Source of the DNA: Bacilli bacterium
Lineage (GTDB): Bacteria > Bacillota_I > Bacilli_A > RF39 > UBA660
Assembly: GCA_007116525.1 (NCBI GenBank)
Contig: SKIH01000032.1
Span: 1 to 5,528, forward strand
DNA length: 5,528 nt
Direction of reading: 5' to 3'
Shown here piece by piece: positions 1 to 4,801 of the stretch; positions within the stretch are counted from its first letter, which is position 1; each line of letters opens with the position of its first letter. Made by a program: the position numbers and the translations under genes. The notes under the pieces are model-generated. The model was not told the DNA's origin. It saw nothing but the letters and a program-made list of their open reading frames with translations, and searched no databases.

Positions 1-335
1 AAAGCATTTTTAACGGTTGCTTCTATTTTATCTATTTCAAATCCGCCTTCATTAATTAAAGCTTTGATGTACTTTGAAAATAATTCAGTCTTTCCTTTTA
101 AAGTTCTAAGATCAACACCAGAAGCATCTTCCATAACACTAGAAAAACTAAGATTATTCCACATCTTTAACGCTTTTTTATAATCACCTTGAACAAACAT
201 ACAACCATTTAAAGCTCCAATAGATGTTCCAGTAATTATGCTTATATCAATTTTTTGTTTTTTCAAAGCTTTATATACGCCCATTTGGTAAGCTCCTCTA
301 GCTCCACCACCAGACAAAACTAATGCTGTTTTCAT
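1..335 (-). CDS. Patatin-like phospholipase, N-terminal part (cut by left window edge)
   Basis: The gene starts with ATG at 335-333 and reads leftwards off the window, giving 111 complete N-terminal codons without a stop. The protein begins MKTALVLSGGGARGAYQMGV. This is the glycine-rich oxyanion-hole loop of patatin/RssA-type phospholipases (residues 9-19). The nucleophile elbow GTSIG follows at residues 36-40, with Ser38 the predicted catalytic serine of the Ser-Asp dyad. The catalytic Asp (DG[GA] motif) lies beyond the edge and cannot be checked. Family members hydrolyse acyl esters of membrane lipids and are usually cytosolic or membrane-associated; no signal peptide is visible, as expected. 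The ribosome site is GGTGATA, the right half of the extended Shine-Dalgarno sequence, at 341-347. The gene is divergent from the CmpB-like gene, sharing an 82-bp promoter region. Family assignment is firm; the substrate is unknown. Confidence 0.93.
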   Translation of the reverse strand, partial: MKTALVLSGGGARGAYQMGVYKALKKQKIDISIITGTSIGALNGCMFVQGDYKKALKMWNNLSFSSVMEDASGVDLRTLKGKTELFSKYIKALINEGGFEIDKIEATVKNA

Positions 336-353
336 TTTTCTATCACCAAATTA

Positions 354-362
354 ATTATAGCA
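354..362 (-). promoter_or_regulatory. Extended -10 promoter of the patatin-like gene
   Basis: Read on the minus strand this is TGC followed by a perfect TATAAT (359-354). No good -35 is present at 17 bp (the best is TTTTAA at 382-377), which fits an extended -10 promoter. Transcription would start near G347, seven bases past the -10, giving a leader of about 12 nt that begins with the ribosome site GGTGATA. Confidence 0.65.
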
Positions 363-380
363 CCTAAACTTTCTTTTTAA

Positions 381-392
381 AAGTAATTACTT
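381..392. other. Perfect 12-bp palindrome between divergent promoters, possible operator
   Basis: AAGTAATTACTT is identical to its own reverse complement. It lies just upstream of the extended -10 of the CmpB-like gene, where a bound protein would block polymerase, and behind the -35 zone of the patatin-like promoter. Palindromes of this size do arise by chance in AT-rich DNA, so operator function is only a suggestion. Confidence 0.3.
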
Positions 393-393
393 A

Positions 394-402
394 TGCTATA
401 AT
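394..402 (+). promoter_or_regulatory. Extended -10 promoter of the CmpB-like gene
   Basis: TGC followed by a perfect TATAAT (397-402). The -35 zone around 374-379 is only T-rich. The predicted start is G409, seven bases past the -10, which leaves a leader of about 9 nt consisting of GGTGATAAC directly before the ATG at 418. Confidence 0.68.
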
Positions 403-417
403 CAAATTGGTGATAAC

Positions 418-1071
418 ATGAGCAACGTTTTATATTGGTTTTTACTTTTTTTCATCTACTCATTTATAGGATGGATAATTGAAATACTAAATTGTAGTAT
501 CAAGCAAAGAAAACTAGTTATGAGAGGTTTTTTAATAGGCCCATACATTCCAATATACGGAACATCGGCATTAGTGATGCTCTTATTTTTAAAAGATCAA
601 ACGGAACCTGTCACAATATTTGTAATGTCTTCTTTTATTGCAACTACAATAGAGTACATAACAAGTTATATAATGGAAATCGAATTTAAAGTTAGATGGT
701 GGGATTACTCACATAAAAGTTTTCACATTAACGGCCGCGTTTCCCTTGATAACTCGATACTTTTTGGAATATTAGGTCTTGCTTTAATATATTTTGTACA
801 CCCTTTCATATCGGATGCTATAGACGTTAGACAAACCTTTTTTACAATTTTTTCAATATTAGCAGCGATAATGATAATTTTTGATGCAGTCGCATCTTTC
901 AATATTATTTCTAATTTAAAAATAAACATAGATAATGCAACAAAAGATTATACTGAGATGATAGACAAAAAAGTTTGGGAAACAATCAGAAAAAAATCAG
1001 CGCTTCAACTTAGACTTTTAGAAGCGTTTCCAAAACTTAAAAAATTCCCAATAAAAAATAGGCTTAAATAG
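418..1071 (+). CDS. CmpB-like multi-pass membrane protein (putative ABC-transporter type IV family, PF06541)
   Basis: A 217-residue membrane protein. Hydrophobic segments fall at about residues 4-24, 44-58, 65-86, 112-131 and 138-160, followed by a basic cytoplasmic-looking tail (about 170-217) rich in Lys and Arg. Family hallmarks are RGFLIGPYIPIYG at 36-48, EYITSYIME with RWWDYS at 79-98, and NGRVSL at 105-110. These conserved motifs sit at predicted membrane edges and are typical of the Bacillota proteins named 'putative ABC transporter permease'. That name is weakly founded: no ATPase or binding-protein gene is adjacent here, and transport is not shown by the sequence. The start is set by GGTGATA at 409-415 with the ATG three bases later. 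The gene is divergent from a patatin-like phospholipase gene, which hints at a lipid or envelope role (inference). The TAG stop lies inside the terminator hairpin. Confidence 0.85.
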   Translation: MSNVLYWFLLFFIYSFIGWIIEILNCSIKQRKLVMRGFLIGPYIPIYGTSALVMLLFLKDQTEPVTIFVMSSFIATTIEYITSYIMEIEFKVRWWDYSHKSFHINGRVSLDNSILFGILGLALIYFVHPFISDAIDVRQTFFTIFSILAAIMIIFDAVASFNIISNLKINIDNATKDYTEMIDKKVWETIRKKSALQLRLLEAFPKLKKFPIKNRLK

Positions 1072-1083
1072 CCTATTTTTTTT
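1053..1083. terminator. Bidirectional intrinsic terminator between convergent genes
   Basis: Arms 1053-1064 and 1070-1081 form a 12-bp stem (AAAAAATAGGCT with its complement) around a 5-nt loop. Eight T's follow on the plus strand (1076-1083) and six on the minus strand (complement of 1053-1058). It serves the CmpB-like gene, whose TAG stop (1069-1071) is in the hairpin. It also serves the convergent SPFH gene, whose TAA stop (1084-1082) overlaps the edge. Confidence 0.88.
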
Positions 1084-1960
1084 ACTTTAAAACATCTTTT
1101 GCAACTGCTGCAACTGAAGTTATATCTTGAATTGAAGATGGGACAATAATTTTCGTTGCTTGTCCATCCGCTACTCTAACTAATGCCTCATAACTTTTAA
1201 GCTTTAAAACTGCTTCATCTGCTTTAGCATCTTTCAAAAACTTAATTCCTGTCGCTTCTGCTTCTTTTATTTTAAGTAAAGCCTTAGCTTCACCTTCTGC
1301 TATTCTAATTTGAGACTCTTTTTGTCCTTCTGCCCTTAAAATAACACTTTGTTTTTCTCCCTCAGCACGTAATATCGCAGAGTTTTTATCCCCTTCTGCT
1401 CTTAAAATTGCTTCTCTTCTTTCACGCTCTGCTCTCATTTGCTTTTCCATTGCCTCTTGTATATCTCTTGGCGGTAAAATGTTTTTAACTTCAACTCTAT
1501 TTACTTTGATGCCCCATGCATCTGTTGCTTCATCTAATATCGCACGCATTTTAGAGTTTATTATATCCCTTGAAGTTAACGTTTGATCCAACTCTAACTC
1601 ACCAATTATATTTCTAAGCGTCGTTGCTGTTAAGTTTTCAATCGCACTAATAGGGTTCTCAACACCATAAGTATATAATTTAGGATCAGTTATTTGATAA
1701 TAAACAACAGTATCTATTTGCATAGTAACATTATCACTAGTAATAACAGGTTGAGGCGCGAAATCCTTTACCTTTTCCTTTAAATTAACTACCGAAGATA
1801 TTCTATCTATAAACGGAACTTTCACGTGTAATCCGTTTTCCCAAGTCAAATGATATGAACCAAGCCTCTCTAACACATAAGCTTTAGACTGAGGTACAAT
1901 TTTAACATTAGGTATAATAATTACGAATACTAAAATAATTAAAATAATTAAAAAATCCAT
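1082..1960 (-). CDS. Stomatin-like SPFH/band 7 protein (QmcA/paraslipin type)
   Basis: A 292-residue membrane-anchored scaffold protein. Residues 2-17 are a single hydrophobic anchor. Residues 18-165 form the SPFH/band 7 domain, recognisable from VPQSKAYVLERLG (22-34), GLHVKVPFIDR (43-53) and PPRDIQEAMEKQMRAERERR (163-182). Then comes a charged coiled-coil region holding four 11-residue repeats of the form xILRAEGxKxS (184-227) and a weaker fifth (228-238). The tail 240-292 includes the oligomerisation-type sequence ADEAVLKLKSYEALVRVADG. Length and order match E. coli QmcA and other paraslipins, which assemble ring- or cage-like membrane microdomains and are thought to act with NfeD proteins. 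The start has AAAGGAGG at 1977-1970, nine bases upstream. The gene follows nfeD with one base between stop and start, so the two are co-transcribed and probably translationally coupled. Biochemical function in this organism is unknown. Confidence 0.93.
   Translation of the reverse strand: MDFLIILIILVFVIIIPNVKIVPQSKAYVLERLGSYHLTWENGLHVKVPFIDRISSVVNLKEKVKDFAPQPVITSDNVTMQIDTVVYYQITDPKLYTYGVENPISAIENLTATTLRNIIGELELDQTLTSRDIINSKMRAILDEATDAWGIKVNRVEVKNILPPRDIQEAMEKQMRAERERREAILRAEGDKNSAILRAEGEKQSVILRAEGQKESQIRIAEGEAKALLKIKEAEATGIKFLKDAKADEAVLKLKSYEALVRVADGQATKIIVPSSIQDITSVAAVAKDVLK
1280..1411 (-). repeat. Four tandem 33-bp units coding an 11-residue coiled-coil repeat in the SPFH protein
   Basis: Codons 184-227 encode AILRAEGDKNS, AILRAEGEKQS, VILRAEGQKES and QIRIAEGEAKA. 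An 11-residue (hendecad) period is the signature of a right-handed coiled coil. The codons differ between copies (Arg as AGA, CGT, AGG; Ala as GCA, GCT), so the repeat is old and kept at the protein level rather than a recent DNA duplication. Confidence 0.85.
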
Positions 1961-1961
1961 A

Positions 1962-2378
1962 TTACTTCTCCTCCTTTCTAACTTCTAATTTAACACCGTT
2001 GATTTTAACAACGACCACAGAATCGTCTAATTCTAAAGTCTCACTTGAATAAGCTGTCCATCTTTTGTTATCAACTAAAACTTCTCCATTTTTTCCTTCT
2101 GTTATTCTTTCCGTTACTTTCCCGCTCATTCCAACGACTCTATCCAAATTTGTTTTTTCTTTTTTAATAACCAATTTTTTTTCCAAAATTGGTTTTGTCG
2201 TTATTAAAAGAATTGTTCCCAAAACCACAAAAACAGAAAATAAAACAAACTGATTATCTATAAAAAACGATAGTATAAGAGCAACAAAAGCACTTGCCAT
2301 ATACCATATAGTAACCATATTAGTAGTTGAAATTTCTATAATTGCTAAAATAATTATAAGTAATAACCAATAATACAT
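1962..2378 (-). CDS. NfeD-like membrane protein
   Basis: A 138-residue short-form NfeD homolog. Three hydrophobic segments (about 2-18, 22-40, 43-62) are followed by a basic linker and a soluble domain at about 78-136. That domain has the OB-fold pattern VGMSGKVTERI, GEVLVDNKRWTAYS and the closing strands VVVVKINGVKLEV, typical of the NfeD C-terminal domain. It lacks the N-terminal ClpP-like protease domain of long NfeD proteins, so no protease activity is expected. The family is linked genetically to SPFH proteins and is thought to bind and organise them at the membrane; the next gene is such a protein. Start: AGGAGGGA at 2390-2383, four bases before the ATG. The last residues RKEE are encoded by the bases that form the ribosome site of the SPFH gene. 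Confident family assignment. Confidence 0.92.
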   Translation of the reverse strand: MYYWLLLIIILAIIEISTTNMVTIWYMASAFVALILSFFIDNQFVLFSVFVVLGTILLITTKPILEKKLVIKKEKTNLDRVVGMSGKVTERITEGKNGEVLVDNKRWTAYSSETLELDDSVVVVKINGVKLEVRKEEK

Positions 2379-2396
2379 ATTATCCCTCCTATAAAA

Positions 2397-2426
2397 AGTA
2401 TACTACACTACTTCAAACTAAAGCAA
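2397..2426 (-). promoter_or_regulatory. Promoter of the nfeD-SPFH operon
   Basis: On the minus strand, TTGCTT (2426-2421), an 18-bp spacer, and TATACT (2402-2397). A start near A2390 would put the first transcribed bases at the ribosome site AGGAGGGA, with a leader of about 12 nt. The -35 lies immediately downstream of the T-tract of the dehydrogenase terminator. Confidence 0.65.
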
Positions 2427-2427
2427 C

Positions 2428-2452
2428 AAAAAAAGAGTTATACAACTCTTTT
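2428..2452 (-). terminator. Intrinsic terminator of the short-chain dehydrogenase gene
   Basis: Read on the minus strand, AAAAGAGTT (2452-2444) pairs with AACTCTTTT (2439-2431) around a 4-nt loop, and a run of seven T's spans 2434-2428. The hairpin begins within the TAA stop codon (2453-2451). It insulates the nfeD-SPFH operon from upstream transcription. Confidence 0.87.
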
Positions 2453-3221
2453 ACTTAGCTCCCATTCCACCATCTACACGATGTGCAGTTCCAGTTAAAT
2501 ACTCAGATAAGTCCGATGCTAAAAATAAAATAGTATTTACCACATCTTCATTACTTGCATATCTTCCCATAGGTAGCGTAGCAATAAAACCTTCTTTAAC
2601 CGCTTCTGGTGCATCAGGTGATGCTTTTTTCTCAATGTTTCTCATCATGTTATTATCAACAGGACCAGGACAAACAGCGTTAACACGCACATTATATGCC
2701 GCTGATTCTAAAGCCGCAGTTTTGTTAATTCCAATTAATGCATGCTTTGATGCAATATATGGTGCTAACCCCGGACTCCCAATGAACCCAGCAACTGAAG
2801 CAACATTTATAACGCTTCCAAACTTATTTTCATACATTACAGGCAAAACATGCTTGAGACCGAAATAAGCCCCTTTAACATTAACATCTAAAACGAAATC
2901 TAAATTTTCAGATTCAGTCATAGATATAGGTGCAACTTCACCTTCAACACCTGCATTGTTAACGAAAATATCAATCTTACCAAATTTTTCAACCGTGGCG
3001 TCAACATATTCTTTTACTAAATTTTCATGCCTAACATCACACTCTTTTAATATTAGCCTTTCCTCACCAATATTAATTTCTTTTTTCAATTCTTCTAGTT
3101 TGCTCATATCAAGATCTACTAAACACATATTAGCGCCTAATCTTGCAAAATGTTTTGCAGATTCAGCACCAATTCCGCCTGTAGCTCCTGTTATAATAAC
3201 AACTTTGTCATTAAAAACCAT
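2451..3221 (-). CDS. Classical short-chain dehydrogenase/reductase (SDR), NAD-preferring by sequence
   Basis: A 256-residue Rossmann-fold oxidoreductase of usual classical-SDR length. The cofactor loop TGATGGIG is at 11-18. An acidic residue ends strand 2 (LVDLD, Asp36), which favours NAD(H) over NADP(H). CDVR with Asp62, NNAG at 88-91 and the active-site Asn114 (LDVNVKG) follow. The catalytic Ser142, Tyr155 and Lys159 (YIASK) are in standard spacing, and PGPV is at 185-188. All catalytic residues are present. The substrate cannot be read from sequence: the protein resembles FabG-like and alcohol/sugar dehydrogenase SDRs, and no fatty-acid or sugar genes are adjacent. It is cytosolic with no signal peptide. 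The start has AAGGAGGG at 3232-3225 only a few bases before the ATG. It has its own promoter and terminator, although read-through from the HD gene is possible because no terminator separates them. Confidence 0.94.
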   Translation of the reverse strand: MVFNDKVVIITGATGGIGAESAKHFARLGANMCLVDLDMSKLEELKKEINIGEERLILKECDVRHENLVKEYVDATVEKFGKIDIFVNNAGVEGEVAPISMTESENLDFVLDVNVKGAYFGLKHVLPVMYENKFGSVINVASVAGFIGSPGLAPYIASKHALIGINKTAALESAAYNVRVNAVCPGPVDNNMMRNIEKKASPDAPEAVKEGFIATLPMGRYASNEDVVNTILFLASDLSEYLTGTAHRVDGGMGAK

Positions 3222-3243
3222 AAACCCTCCTTATTCTAATCTA

Positions 3244-3272
3244 ATAATAACAAAATTAGACCTTTTTTTCAA
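3244..3272 (-). promoter_or_regulatory. Promoter of the short-chain dehydrogenase gene
   Basis: On the minus strand, TTGAAA (3272-3267), a 17-bp spacer, and TATTAT (3249-3244) preceded by TGT, so it is both near-consensus and extended -10. The predicted start is about A3237, giving a leader of about 16 nt. This is the strongest -35/-10 pair in the window. Confidence 0.75.
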
Positions 3273-3282
3273 TAAAAGTGAA

Positions 3283-3957
3283 TCACTTTACACTATTTGT
3301 ATTCTCAAAATGTTTTTTATCAAAATAATAAGAATCTATCTTATCTTTAAACCCTTTTGGGTAATAATCATGTATTTCTAAATCTTCTAGTGGATATTTC
3401 AAAAAATATTTAACACTATCAAGCTTACTCTTTTCTAATTTGTTTAAAAAATAATGCATTATTTCTATTAAGTCTTTATTGTTTTTTTCATTTGTATACA
3501 TTAATTCATTTCTTATTTCAAAAATGCCATCTATCAAATCAGCAGCCCTAAGGATTTCACCTTCAACCGTGTCATCTTTACCATCAAGCATATGCTTTTT
3601 CAGGTCATTTCTCCAAGATTTTGGAATGATAGGAATAAACTGCTCTTCGAAAATTAATTTTTCAGCACCGGCAACAGCACTTTTCATCTCTTCTGTATAA
3701 TTTTTCATTGGAGACAAAATATCCCCAGTTATTGCCTCAGGTACATCATGAAACATTAATTTAGTCGATAGAACTTCCCAGTTTATTTTATTGCCAAACT
3801 TTCTCTCTTCCCATTGTGCCAAAACATATCCAGCATAAAATACTCCGGTCGTATGCTCAGCAACACTCCTTGGAAATAACATTCTTCTCGTTTGATACCT
3901 TTTGATGTGTTCTAAGTTTCTTAAAGTTAATAAAAATTTCCCAGCTCTTCTTAACAT
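3283..3957 (-). CDS. HD-domain hydrolase, YfbR-like 5'-deoxynucleotidase
   Basis: A 224-residue HD-superfamily phosphohydrolase. Metal-site residues are His35 (SVAEHT), His70-Asp71 (FHDVPEAITGDI) and Asp140 (AADLID). Glu74 and Asp79 lie in the active site, and Arg20 is a probable phosphate contact. The spacings 35, 1, 3, 5 and 61 almost reproduce what I recall for E. coli YfbR (His33, His68, Asp69, Glu72, Asp77, Asp137), a divalent-metal enzyme that dephosphorylates deoxynucleoside 5'-monophosphates. The same reaction in the cytosol is the best guess here, but related HD proteins differ in substrate. The C-terminal 30-35 residues, rich in Tyr, Lys and Asp, extend beyond the usual YfbR length (about 199). 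Start: AAGGAGGA at 3968-3961, a few bases before the ATG. It has its own promoter and ends with TGA. It may be read on into the dehydrogenase gene 61 bp downstream. Confidence 0.88.
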   Translation of the reverse strand: MLRRAGKFLLTLRNLEHIKRYQTRRMLFPRSVAEHTTGVFYAGYVLAQWEERKFGNKINWEVLSTKLMFHDVPEAITGDILSPMKNYTEEMKSAVAGAEKLIFEEQFIPIIPKSWRNDLKKHMLDGKDDTVEGEILRAADLIDGIFEIRNELMYTNEKNNKDLIEIMHYFLNKLEKSKLDSVKYFLKYPLEDLEIHDYYPKGFKDKIDSYYFDKKHFENTNSVK

Positions 3958-3981
3958 ATATCCTCCTTACACTTAATTAAA

Positions 3982-3990
3982 ATTATAACA
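3982..3990 (-). promoter_or_regulatory. Extended -10 promoter of the HD-domain gene
   Basis: On the minus strand, TGT followed by a perfect TATAAT (3987-3982). The -35 zone (TTAAAA at 4010-4005, 17-bp spacer) is weak and lies inside the upstream terminator hairpin. The predicted start is near A3974, giving a leader of about 17 nt with AAGGAGGA just before the ATG. Confidence 0.65.
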
Positions 3991-3991
3991 T

Positions 3992-4016
3992 AAAAAAAGA
4001 ACAATTTTAATTGTTC
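3992..4016 (-). terminator. Intrinsic terminator of the lipA-octanoyltransferase operon
   Basis: On the minus strand, GAACAAT (4016-4010) pairs with ATTGTTC (4005-3999) around a 4-nt loop, followed by seven T's (3998-3992). The stem contains the last two Asn codons and part of the TAA stop (4009-4007) of the octanoyltransferase gene. The -10 of the HD gene starts a few bases after the T-tract. Confidence 0.87.
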
Positions 4017-4801
4017 CATTCATTTGTTTTATATTTTTCTAAATAAAGTTTTTTAGCCAAATCTTTTTCATAAATTGAAAGTTCTCCTACAACAATTTCA
4101 AAACCTTTTTCTAAAAAAAGTTTTTCAAAACCACACTTCATACTTTCAATAATAACTTCTTCATCCGGAACATTCCCTAAAACCTCTTTTACAGAAGTGA
4201 CTTTATTTTTAATAGCTTTGATGCTTTCTTCTTTTTCGATATCGGTCAGCTTAAGGTAATTGCATAACTCTTGTGTGTTATTATCCAATATGATTGTACC
4301 GTGTTGAAGTGCAACTCCATTTTTCCTAAATTGGGCATTGCCACTTATTTTCTTATCACCAACAACAATATCATAAGGATTATCATTAATATAGCAAACA
4401 CCTTTTCTATTATTAGAACCTGCTTCTCTAAAAGAAGCATCAACACCTAGTTTACTCAAGCCATTAATAAGTCCTAAACTTAAATACTTATAAGCATCTA
4501 TTACCAACTTAGGTAATTCTTCTTCTTTTAATATTAACGAATAAGTAAAATCATTTTTATGCAAAACAGAAGTCCCTCCAGACAGTCTTTTAACTATATC
4601 CACATTATCTTTTTTTAATTTTAATTCATCAAAGTTATTTGTAGACTGTGAGAAGCCATAAGTGATTGCTATAGGATCAAACTTATAAAACCTCAAAGTG
4701 TTTGACGCCTTACCTTCAGATACCGCTATTTGTATTGCCTCATCAATAGCCATTTGCATATAAGCATCATTTGGATGGTATTTTAAAAATCTAATTTTCA
4801 T
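4007..4801 (-). CDS. LipM-like octanoyltransferase (biotin/lipoate A/B protein ligase family)
   Basis: A 264-residue cytosolic acyltransferase that would attach octanoate (or lipoate) to a carrier such as GcvH or an E2 lipoyl domain. Visible motifs are MAIDEAIQIA (17-26), TLRFYKFDPIAITYGFSQ (35-52), RLSGGTSVLH (72-81), FTYSLI (85-90), the catalytic-type lysine segment GDKKISGNAQ (148-157, Lys151), LQHGTIILD (165-173) and the C-terminal KYKTNEWN (256-263). Cys136, in VCYINDNPYDIVV, aligns with the acyl-accepting cysteine of B. subtilis LipM (VCFDAPSWYELVV, Cys150, from memory). The protein also lacks the roughly 80-residue C-terminal domain of LplA ligases and is close to LipM in length (278). 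Both points favour a LipM/LipL transferase over an ATP-using LplA. The ATG at 4801 is chosen over an in-frame ATG at 4837: it has AAAGGAGAG five bases upstream and begins at the usual family position. It overlaps lipA by 11 bp, consistent with translational coupling. Confidence 0.85.
   Translation of the reverse strand: MKIRFLKYHPNDAYMQMAIDEAIQIAVSEGKASNTLRFYKFDPIAITYGFSQSTNNFDELKLKKDNVDIVKRLSGGTSVLHKNDFTYSLILKEEELPKLVIDAYKYLSLGLINGLSKLGVDASFREAGSNNRKGVCYINDNPYDIVVGDKKISGNAQFRKNGVALQHGTIILDNNTQELCNYLKLTDIEKEESIKAIKNKVTSVKEVLGNVPDEEVIIESMKCGFEKLFLEKGFEIVVGELSIYEKDLAKKLYLEKYKTNEWNN

Larger units (their letters stand above)
341..415. repeat. Imperfect inverted repeat spanning both divergent promoters (arms 341-362 and 394-415)
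   Basis: Read on the minus strand, 362-341 matches plus-strand 394-415 at 20 of 22 positions, with 31 bp between the arms. Each arm carries, in the same register, the extended -10 TGCTATAAT, a short spacer, and the ribosome site GGTGATA. The mismatches are at arm positions 10 and 13. The repeat lies exactly between the patatin-like and CmpB-like genes and holds their start signals. Whether it is a duplicated promoter, a binding site for a shared regulator, or convergence is inference. Confidence 0.8.

Noticed and set aside
341..415. Invertible DNA switch, because of the inverted repeat with a 31-bp spacer
   Set aside because: No recombinase gene is visible, and inversion would merely exchange two nearly identical promoters. 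A mirrored promoter explains the repeat better.
723..929. Minus-strand open frame inside the CmpB-like gene
   Set aside because: It is wholly inside a recognised conserved coding region, has no recognisable protein features, and is explained as an antisense shadow.
3275..3289. Small hairpin (AAAGTG paired with CACTTT, 3-nt loop) at the end of the HD-domain gene, as a terminator
   Set aside because: On the minus strand it is followed by TATTG and an A-run, not a T-tract, and the stem has only 6 bp. The HD and dehydrogenase genes may therefore be partly co-transcribed.
2635..3381. Plus-strand open frames across the dehydrogenase and HD genes
   Set aside because: They lie opposite genes with complete catalytic motifs, lack ribosome sites, and encode low-complexity Ser/Ile/Phe-rich products expected from antisense reading of AT-rich DNA.
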